From contig NZ_CP036349.1 of the NCBI RefSeq assembly GCF_007753265.1, positions 1,583,363 through 1,647,362 on the forward strand: a DNA stretch of 64,000 nucleotides, given 5' to 3'. Below are positions 35,411 through 42,179 of the stretch, piece by piece. Position 1 is the first letter of the stretch. Each line of letters opens with the position of its first letter. The notes under the pieces are model-generated. The model was not told where the DNA came from and did not search any database. It saw only the letters and a program-made list of their open reading frames with translations. Source of the DNA: Botrimarina mediterranea (GTDB lineage: Bacteria > Planctomycetota > Planctomycetia > Pirellulales > Lacipirellulaceae). A program made the position numbers and the translations under genes.

Positions 35411-37054
35411 ATGAAGAAGACCGCCGCCTTCCGCTTTCTCTCGGCCACGCTCGCCGTCCTCCTGGCTCTGAACACGGCCGCCGCCGGCCGCTGGTTGCGG
35501 TCCTGCTGGACTCCTCCGGTTGGGGCCTTCTGCGACCCGTGTTTCGTCGCGCCGGTCGACGAGTCGTGCTGTGAGCCGATGCCCTGCGAGACGGCAGTCT
35601 CGTCGAGCTTCGCCCCGAATGGCGATTGTGGCTGCGGCGGCGAGGTGATCGGGTCGGCCCCGACAACGGTTCACGGAGAACCGACCCCAGCACTCGCCGA
35701 GCCCGAAGAACAACCGGCGCCGCAACCGTTCAGCGGCGGTTTCCGCAGCGACACACCCGCCCCGGCGCCGATCCCGAACGAACCGCCCAGCGAAGACTGG
35801 AGCACCGGCGTCGAAGAGCCCGCGGCTGCCGAGGAACCGGTCGCCGAAGAACCCGTCTTCGAGGAGCCGGTCCCCGCCGAGGAGCCCGCCGTAGACCTTT
35901 TCAACGACCCGACCCCCGTGGTCGAAGAGCCGGCGGCCCAACCCGAGATGACCGAGCCCGAGGTAACCGAGCCCGCGGACGACCTGTTCGGCGCGCCGGC
36001 GGAAGAACCCGCTGTCGAAGAGCCCGCCGACGATTTGTTCGGTGACGAGCCGATGGCCGAGGAGCCGGCGACGGAGCAGCCGGAAAACGAACTGTTCGAC
36101 CGTCCCGCAGAAATTATCGAAGAAGAGCCCGCGGTTGAGGAGCCTGCCGACGACCTGTTCGGCGCGCCTGCGGAAGAACCCGCTAATGAAGCGCCCGCGG
36201 ATGATTTGTTCGGCGAGCCGGCCGAAGAGCCCGCCGCCCAAGAAGCCCCTGCCGACGACCTGTTTGGCGAAGAGCCGATGGTCGACGAGCCTGCCGTCGA
36301 GGAGCCCGCCGACGACCTGTTCGGTGAAGACCCCGCCGCTGAAGAACCGGCCAACGACTTGTTCGGCGAAGAACCCGCTGCCGACGAGCCGGCTGAAGAC
36401 CTCTTCGGCGAGGAGCCGATGGCCGACGAGCCCGCAACGGAAGAGTCGCTCGACGACTTGTTCGGCACCCCGGCGGATGAGCCGGCTGCTGACGAGCCTG
36501 CCGGCGATGACTTGTTCGGCGAAGAGCCGATGGCGGACGAGCCTGCTGAAGACGATCTGTTTGGCGAAGAGCCCGCTGCCGACGAAGCTCCCGCGGAGGA
36601 CGCCGAGGACGACTTGTTCGGCGGCTTCGGTGAAGAAGAAGAGGAAGAAGCGGCGCCCGCCGATGAGACGCCCGCTGTGGATGCGGCTCCTGCTGATGAG
36701 GAGGTTGAAGACGACCTGTTCGGCGGCCTCGGCGCGGTTCTCCGCGAGCCGGGCGGCGTCGATAGCGCGAAAGACCGCACTTGGGTCGATAACTCGGGCC
36801 GCTTCTCCACCGTCGGCCGCCTGATCGCGATCGACGGCAACGCCATCCGTCTCGCCAAGCAAGGGGGCGGCGTCGCCTCGGTGCCGCTGTCGCGTCTGAG
36901 CCAAGTGGACCTGGAGTTCGTCAGCCGTCAGGCCCTGGCGCAAGACCAAGTCCGCGAGCTTACGATCGCCCGCGGCGGCAAGCCTTCGAGCGACTCGCCG
37001 AAGCAAGCGAAGTCGAAGGACGCGAACACACTGCTCCGCACGGCGCAGCTGTAA
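35411..37054 (+). CDS. Exported SHD1-domain protein with acidic DDLFG repeats
   Basis: 547 residues. Signal peptide (residues 1-25, MKKTAAFRFLSATLAVLLAL). Residues 26-85 hold ten or so cysteines (CDPCF, DESCCEPMPC, CGCGG). From about 90 to 450 the sequence is Glu/Pro/Ala-rich with 13 copies of DLFG embedded in (A/D)EEPA(D/E)DLFGEEP, an unstructured and strongly negative region. At 456-510 is an SHD1-type domain (RTWVDNSGRFSTVGRLIAID...VPLSRLSQVDLEFV), found on many planctomycete exported proteins. Probably a cell-envelope protein whose repeat binds something; ligand unknown. Confidence 0.82.
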   Translation: MKKTAAFRFLSATLAVLLALNTAAAGRWLRSCWTPPVGAFCDPCFVAPVDESCCEPMPCETAVSSSFAPNGDCGCGGEVIGSAPTTVHGEPTPALAEPEEQPAPQPFSGGFRSDTPAPAPIPNEPPSEDWSTGVEEPAAAEEPVAEEPVFEEPVPAEEPAVDLFNDPTPVVEEPAAQPEMTEPEVTEPADDLFGAPAEEPAVEEPADDLFGDEPMAEEPATEQPENELFDRPAEIIEEEPAVEEPADDLFGAPAEEPANEAPADDLFGEPAEEPAAQEAPADDLFGEEPMVDEPAVEEPADDLFGEDPAAEEPANDLFGEEPAADEPAEDLFGEEPMADEPATEESLDDLFGTPADEPAADEPAGDDLFGEEPMADEPAEDDLFGEEPAADEAPAEDAEDDLFGGFGEEEEEEAAPADETPAVDAAPADEEVEDDLFGGLGAVLREPGGVDSAKDRTWVDNSGRFSTVGRLIAIDGNAIRLAKQGGGVASVPLSRLSQVDLEFVSRQALAQDQVRELTIARGGKPSSDSPKQAKSKDANTLLRTAQL

Positions 37055-37074
37055 GGGCTTGAAGCATCGAGTTG

Positions 37075-37152
37075 CGGCGAGCCGGCGACGTGAGTCGTCG
37101 GTGTGAAGTTGGCGCCCGGCGCCCACCGACGACTCACGTCGCCGGCTCGCCG
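37075..37152. repeat. NGAG palindromic repeat (CGAGCCGGCGACG class)
   Basis: Inverted arms CGAG-CCGGCGAC-GTGA-GTCGTCGG around about 18 bases. Its right end touches the stop codon of hemY (37153-37155). Confidence 0.92.
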
Positions 37153-38583
37153 TCAATCGTGATGGGATGTCTTGCTTGCTGTTATCCGTGCGATAACGCG
37201 TTCCGCCGCTTGCTCTCCCGAGCGCACGCACTGCGGGATGCCCACGCCGCGATAGGCGGCGCCGGCTAGCTCGACGCCGACGCGCTGGGCCGCTTGCTCG
37301 ATCGCCGCGACACGGTCGAGGTGGCCGACGTGGTACTGCGGCATCCGCTGCGGCCAGCGGGCGACGGTGGTGAACTCGGGCTCGCCGCGGAGTCCGACGA
37401 GGTCGGCGAGTTCTTCGCAGGCGATCGTGACGAGTTCCGCGTCGTCGAAGTCGGCGAGGTGCGGCTGGAGCGCTCCGCCGATGAAGACGCGGACGATGGC
37501 CTTTCCCTTGGGCGCGCGGCCGGGGAACTTGTAGCTGGTGAAACTGGCGGCGATGACGCGCCGTCCTTCGACCGTCGGCACGACGAAGCCGAAGCCGTCG
37601 ATCGGCCGGGTGATCTGTTCCTCGGCGACGCCCATGCCGACGACCGAGCAGCCGGCGTACTCGATCTCAGCGAGCGCGGCGCCGAGCGTCTCGTCAACCG
37701 GTCGCAGCAGCTTCGCCGCGGCGGGCGCGGGGAGTGTGATGAGGAACTCATCGAACTCGCCGAGCGCTTCGTCCGCGGCTCCGAAGAGCCGCCAGGCGTC
37801 GCCCGCTCGCTCGACGCGTTCGATGGCGTAGCCGGTGCGGACACGCTCGGAAGGGAGTCGTGCAGTGACGGCGTCGATGAGTTGCTGCATGCCGTTGCGT
37901 GGCGCCATGAACAGGCCGTAGCGCGCGCCGCTCTCGCCGCGTTCGCTTGGCGTCTCGCGTCGCAGCGCCGCTTTAGCGAGACTGCCGTGACGCTGCTCTT
38001 GCTCGACGAACTGCGGCATCGTCGCCGCCATGCTGAGGCGTTCAGGGTCGGCCGTGTAGATGCCGGCCACGAGCGGCTGCACGAGTCGTTCGAAGGCCTC
38101 CCGACCCAATCGTCTTCGTGAAAACGCCGCAATGCTCTCGTCGGCGACGTCGCGCCGTGTGGCGATGAACGGCTCGACCATCAGCCGGGCCTTGCCGGCG
38201 AGGCTGAGGATCGGCGACGTCAGGATTGGCCAAGCCTTCTGCGGCGCCATGAGGACAAAGCCCTCGGGCACGCGGCGGATGCGCCCGCGGTTGACGACGA
38301 GCGCCCGGCGTCGGGCGGGATCGGTGGGCAGCAGCTCGGACTCGATGCCGACGCGGCGGCAGAGGTCGGTCGCCCAGGGCTCGCGCGTCAGGAAGTTGTC
38401 GGCGCTGCGCTCGATGCGGTAGCCGTCACGTTCGACCGTTTGGATGACGCCGCCCAGGCGCGGGGCCGCTTCGAAGAGCGTCCAGTCAGCGCCGGCTTCT
38501 TCGAGCCGCAACGCAGCGGCGAGCCCCGTGATGCCGCCGCCGAGGACGGCGACGCGTGGCGGTGATTGGGTCGTGGGGGGCAC
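37153..38583 (-). CDS. hemY: Protoporphyrinogen oxidase, HemY/PPOX type
   Basis: 476 residues from GTG 38583. FAD-dependent enzyme converting (copro)porphyrinogen to porphyrin in haem synthesis. Dinucleotide-binding GGGITG at residues 15-20, then AGADWTLFEAAPRLGG; C-terminal FAD contact in GAAYRGVGIPQCVRSGEQAA. The open frame runs on to 38781, but that extension translates repeat DNA (38641-38720), so I set the start at the GTG nearest the conserved N-terminus; this is a judgement. Whether it uses coproporphyrinogen III or protoporphyrinogen IX is not visible. Stop codon is flush with a palindromic repeat. Confidence 0.88.
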   Translation of the reverse strand: MPPTTQSPPRVAVLGGGITGLAAALRLEEAGADWTLFEAAPRLGGVIQTVERDGYRIERSADNFLTREPWATDLCRRVGIESELLPTDPARRRALVVNRGRIRRVPEGFVLMAPQKAWPILTSPILSLAGKARLMVEPFIATRRDVADESIAAFSRRRLGREAFERLVQPLVAGIYTADPERLSMAATMPQFVEQEQRHGSLAKAALRRETPSERGESGARYGLFMAPRNGMQQLIDAVTARLPSERVRTGYAIERVERAGDAWRLFGAADEALGEFDEFLITLPAPAAAKLLRPVDETLGAALAEIEYAGCSVVGMGVAEEQITRPIDGFGFVVPTVEGRRVIAASFTSYKFPGRAPKGKAIVRVFIGGALQPHLADFDDAELVTIACEELADLVGLRGEPEFTTVARWPQRMPQYHVGHLDRVAAIEQAAQRVGVELAGAAYRGVGIPQCVRSGEQAAERVIARITASKTSHHD

Positions 38584-38640
38584 AGAAGTTGGTGGCGCGG
38601 TTGGCGTGGTTTGTATTTGGTAGGCCCATCGCTTTCGATC

Positions 38641-38720
38641 GAATGACCAAGCCCCAATGACCAATATTGGAGCTACCGCTCCTCTACCATTGGTCATTGG
38701 GGCTTGATCATTGGTCATTC
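38641..38720. repeat. Palindromic repeat, GACCAATGACCAAG class, copy 2
   Basis: Ends GAATGACCAA and TTGGTCATTC are exact complements; inner sequence GCCCCAATGACCAAT is mirrored. Sister of 4364-4446. It lies just upstream of the likely hemY start. Confidence 0.88.
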
Positions 38721-38790
38721 CGCGTGAAGGGACCGCGGCGCTATCCAACAAGAGTAAGTTGGAAGCTTCTCGCCGAAACACCAGACAACT

Positions 38791-39720
38791 CTACCAAGCC
38801 CCGCCCCGTGGCTCCCAGGCCCAGTAGCTCGACGGTGGGCCGCCGAGCTTCCACTCGAAGCCGGTCGTCAGCGTGAAGTTGTTGAGCGTATTGGTTTCGT
38901 TCTGCCCGATGGCGATGTTGTCCATCAGCTCCAACCGCCACGCCAGCTTGGGGTGGATCAGGTACTTGAGACCGACGCCCAGCGGCAGCGTGTACATCGA
39001 CGAGTTGATCGTCAGGGCGTTGTCATTGATATACTTAACGCTGGTCAGACCGACGCCGAACCGGTAGTACGGCCGCAGACGCGAGTCGCCCCACGGGTAG
39101 TACAGCAGGCTGAGGTCGGTGATGAAGAGGTTGTCCTGCGACGCCATGTCGGTGTGGAGCGTGTTGACCAGGTCGGGCGTCGCCCAGCCGACGCGCAGCT
39201 GCGCGCCCCAGTAGTGGTCGAAGTCCCAACCGACGCCCAACGCGCCGAAGAGGTCGTTGTTCGCGCGCACGTTGTCTGCGGGGCGGCTCGCCATGAATAG
39301 CGCGCCGCCGTCCAGCGAGAAGGAGACGGGCCGGTTGTTCCAACTGGTGCCGCGGAGCGGCTCGCCAGGTCCCATCGCGCGGCCGTGGGTCGAGCTGTGG
39401 CGCAGGGAGAGGTGCTGCAGCAGCCAGGGTCGGCCGCCACCTTCCTGCCAGGGGCCGGGACCGGGAGGCATCCCTTCGGCGCCGGGCGGGGCGATGAATT
39501 GCGGCACGGCTGTGTCGCAGCCGATCGTGCCGTCGGCCGCCGTCGGTGGGCTGAAGAGCGGGCCTTTGGAGGCCATCGCCACCGGCGTCGGTGCGACGGG
39601 CGTGGGCGTCGGCGGTTGTGCGAACGCGATACCAGCGAGCGCGCACCATAGGGCCGCTAGCACACCCCCCAAGGCGAGGCGCGTCACGAGGCGTCGCGGC
39701 GATCGACTGGCTCCGTCCAT
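38791..39720 (-). CDS. Outer-membrane beta-barrel protein
   Basis: 309 residues from ATG 39720 (an earlier in-frame start at 39759 is possible). Basic N-terminus and hydrophobic helix ending LAGIAFA-QPP form a signal peptide, then a Pro/Thr linker. From about residue 120 the chain shows alternating short amphipathic strands (SFSLDGGALFMAS, HYWGAQLRVGWA, YYRFGVGLTSVKYI, LGVGLKYLIHPKLAWRLEL) and closes with an aromatic-rich end. It fits an eight-stranded OmpA/OmpW-like barrel. No specific family can be claimed. Confidence 0.72.
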   Translation of the reverse strand: MDGASRSPRRLVTRLALGGVLAALWCALAGIAFAQPPTPTPVAPTPVAMASKGPLFSPPTAADGTIGCDTAVPQFIAPPGAEGMPPGPGPWQEGGGRPWLLQHLSLRHSSTHGRAMGPGEPLRGTSWNNRPVSFSLDGGALFMASRPADNVRANNDLFGALGVGWDFDHYWGAQLRVGWATPDLVNTLHTDMASQDNLFITDLSLLYYPWGDSRLRPYYRFGVGLTSVKYINDNALTINSSMYTLPLGVGLKYLIHPKLAWRLELMDNIAIGQNETNTLNNFTLTTGFEWKLGGPPSSYWAWEPRGGAW

Positions 39721-39825
39721 AAACGGGCGGAGACTAGGGACCGGCCGCAAAGCGAGCAAGGTCGGCCCGGCAGAAGTCGGGTTTCAGGTGTCAGTAATCA
39801 GGGGACCTGACAAGCGGCTAGCCGC

Positions 39826-39911
39826 TGTGGGAGGGGTCTCCAGACGCCGATGACGCGCACATGCCGTTGCGGACTGGATACCGCAATCGGGGTCTGGAGA
39901 CCCCTCCTACA
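39826..39911. repeat. Palindromic repeat, GGGAG-hairpin class, copy 3
   Basis: Left arm GGGGTCT-CC-AGACGCC (one mismatch), right arm GGGGTCT-GG-AGACCCC. Between the barrel protein and the DUF1573 gene, ending 22 bases before the DUF1573 stop. Confidence 0.88.
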
Positions 39912-39933
39912 ACCTTTTCATCAGCTGACCAGT

Positions 39934-40992
39934 TCAATTCACCGACGCGGTCGTGCTAGCAGACGCGTCAGCCGTGGTGCCGCCTTGGTCGGCGGCGGTC
40001 GCCGGCGGGGCGGTGATCGTGGCGTACACGTCGCAGCTGGCGGTGAACGTCTCGCCGAGGTCAGTGACGAACGTGACCGTCGATTTGACGCGGCGCGGCT
40101 CACCCTTGGCGGTGAAGTTGACCGTCACGATCTGCTTATCATTGGCGGCGTCGCTCTTCTCGAACGTCAGGCAGTCTTCTTCGCAGGTCACCTGGACGAT
40201 CTTGAACGGCCGCTTGCCGCGGACCATGAGCTTCTTCGTGACGCTGTCGCCCTGCTGCACGTCGCCCAGCACGATCGTGTCCGGCGCGACGGTCAGCTCG
40301 GGGCGTACGTCTGCCGAAACCTCCAGCGGGATCCGCGGGTTCGACGCGTCGTTGGTGACGAGGATCAGCTGCGTCTTCAAGTAGCCGGCCGGCGCGGACT
40401 CACGCAGGCGGGTCACCAAGTCGTAAATCACACGGCCGCCGTTACGCTCGCGCTGCACGAGCTCGGCTTCGAGGTAATCGCTTGAAGAGCGGACGTCATC
40501 GACGTTCCAGCCGCTGCGGCCGGCGTAGCTGACAGTGATCTTTTGCTCTTGAGCCGTCCCCTGATCGACCTGGCCGAACTCGATCGAGCCGGGCTCGAAG
40601 ACCACGTCGCCGCGGATGTTGCCGTGGACACGGACCTGGACCTGAGCGGGGTAGGGCTTGCTGATCTGCACCGTCAGCGTCGCGCTGTGGACCCCTGTAA
40701 AGGTGCGGGTGTTGAACTTGGCGACGATATAACCGGTCTCGTGCGACTTGATGATCGGGTGCTCGAGGTCCGCCGAGGTGCAGCCGCAGCTGGAGCGGAC
40801 GCTCTCCAGGACGACGTCGTCCTTGTAGAGGTTCTTGACCGGGAACTTGAAGACGGTGTCCGACCCGCGGGCGACGACGCCGAAGTCGTGGTCCATCTCG
40901 TCGAACATCTTCCGGGCCCAGTCCTGGGCCAGGGTCGGCGCGGAGGCCAGGAGCAGTAGGAAGGCGGCGAAGCCGGGGGCGTAGCGAGACAT
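39934..40992 (-). CDS. Exported DUF1573 protein
   Basis: 352 residues from ATG 40992 (GAGG upstream). Signal peptide 1-22 (LLLLASAPTLAQ). The DUF1573 domain begins at once: HDFGVVARGSDTVFKFPVKN and the diagnostic S-S-C69-G-C71 after ESVR. At least two further Ig-like beta domains follow (about 115-225 and 230-330), with a cysteine pair CEEDC in the last. The C-terminus is Ala/Thr-rich and disordered. DUF1573 proteins are periplasmic or surface Ig-like proteins without known activity. Confidence 0.87.
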   Translation of the reverse strand: MSRYAPGFAAFLLLLASAPTLAQDWARKMFDEMDHDFGVVARGSDTVFKFPVKNLYKDDVVLESVRSSCGCTSADLEHPIIKSHETGYIVAKFNTRTFTGVHSATLTVQISKPYPAQVQVRVHGNIRGDVVFEPGSIEFGQVDQGTAQEQKITVSYAGRSGWNVDDVRSSSDYLEAELVQRERNGGRVIYDLVTRLRESAPAGYLKTQLILVTNDASNPRIPLEVSADVRPELTVAPDTIVLGDVQQGDSVTKKLMVRGKRPFKIVQVTCEEDCLTFEKSDAANDKQIVTVNFTAKGEPRRVKSTVTFVTDLGETFTASCDVYATITAPPATAADQGGTTADASASTTASVN

Positions 40993-41309
40993 GGCGATGA
41001 ACCTCACAGCGACTTCGTCGTACGTCGGGGATTGTGAGCGCGTACCTACAGCTTGCGAGAAAGGTACCTTGCTCGGCAATCGGCATCGACGGTTGAGGGC
41101 GGGTCGCTTGCCCAGAAAACCACGATTTCCCCGCATTCTGCTAACGTTAAAAACGATTGGGTCGACCCTGGCGCACGCGACACCTCGGGATTTATGAAAC
41201 CCCTTCGTGGGGGAGGGCGGCGGCTCATGCCCGGGGGGCGGTGCGACCGAGGCGGCCAGCGCGTATAACCTTCGTCAATCCCAAGCTTCACCCACCGCTC
41301 GCCCCGCTT
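40993..41309. other. Divergent intergenic region between DUF1573 gene and tyrA
   Basis: 317 bases with no supported gene or strong palindrome. It must carry both divergent promoters. Confidence 0.55.
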
Positions 41310-42179
41310 ATGTCGGCGCCAATTCGACGCCCCTATCGACGTGCCGTTGTGATCGGCGTCGGCCTGATCGGGGGTTCGGTTGCGCTGGCGCTGCGGGAGC
41401 GGCAGATGGCCAGGCGGGTGATCGGCGTGGTGCGTTCCGCCGAACGCGTCCAGCGGGTGCTCGACTGCGGCGTCGTCGAAGAGGCGACCGCCGACCTGGA
41501 ATCCGCTTGTGCGGGGGCCGACCTCGTGGTCGTCTGCACGCCGGTGGGGCTGATCGCCGCTTCGGCTCTGGAAGCGGCCCAGCACGCCGCGCCGGGGGCC
41601 CTGGTGACCGACGGCGGCAGCACCAAGGCGGCGATCGTCCGTTACGTCGCGGCCCGCTGGCCGACCGACGCCGAGGGCCTGGCGTTCGTCGGGGCCCACC
41701 CGCTGGCGGGCGACACCCGCACCGGCCCCGAGTCGGCCCGGGCCGACCTCTTCGAGGGGGCGGTGACGGTCATCACCCCCTCACCAGACGCCCCTGAGAG
41801 GGCCGTACGGGCCGCTAGGCGGCTCTGGGAAGGGCTCGGGTCCAAAGTTGTGGAGATGACGCCCGAACGCCATGACGAGCTCCTGGCGCTCTCCAGCCAC
41901 GTCCCCCACGTCGCCGCCGCCGCCGTCGCGGCGACCACGCCCGAAGAGGCCCTGCCGCTCACCGCGTCGGGCTGGGCCGACACGACGCGGGTTGCCGCGG
42001 GGTCGCCCCCCTTGTGGCGCGATATCCTGCTGGCGAACCCGCAGCCGATCGCCGGCGCCTTGCGTCGACTGGGGCAAGAACTAGAAGCTTACGCCGCCGC
42101 GCTCGAAGCCGGCGATGGAGACACCATCGAGCGACTGCTCGAAGAAGGGAGACGCAAACGGGATGCTCTGGGAAGTTGA
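41310..42179 (+). CDS. tyrA: Prephenate (arogenate) dehydrogenase
   Basis: 289 residues. NAD(P)-dependent oxidative decarboxylation in tyrosine synthesis. Rossmann motif GVGLIGGS at residues 16-23; DGGSTKAAI and GAHPLAGDTRTGPE (with the catalytic His) are the TyrA core motifs; ERHDELLALSSHVPHVAAAA is the helical dimer domain. No chorismate mutase or ACT domain, so the short monofunctional type. ATG 41310 is taken because upstream in-frame sequence has no homology-like features. Its last 17 bases overlap purL, indicating coupling of two unrelated pathways. Confidence 0.92.
   Translation: MSAPIRRPYRRAVVIGVGLIGGSVALALRERQMARRVIGVVRSAERVQRVLDCGVVEEATADLESACAGADLVVVCTPVGLIAASALEAAQHAAPGALVTDGGSTKAAIVRYVAARWPTDAEGLAFVGAHPLAGDTRTGPESARADLFEGAVTVITPSPDAPERAVRAARRLWEGLGSKVVEMTPERHDELLALSSHVPHVAAAAVAATTPEEALPLTASGWADTTRVAAGSPPLWRDILLANPQPIAGALRRLGQELEAYAAALEAGDGDTIERLLEEGRRKRDALGS

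Noticed and set aside
35396-37231. 611-residue minus-strand frame opposite the DDLFG protein
   Set aside because: Its repeats mirror the sense repeats, and the sense frame has a signal peptide and an SHD1 domain.
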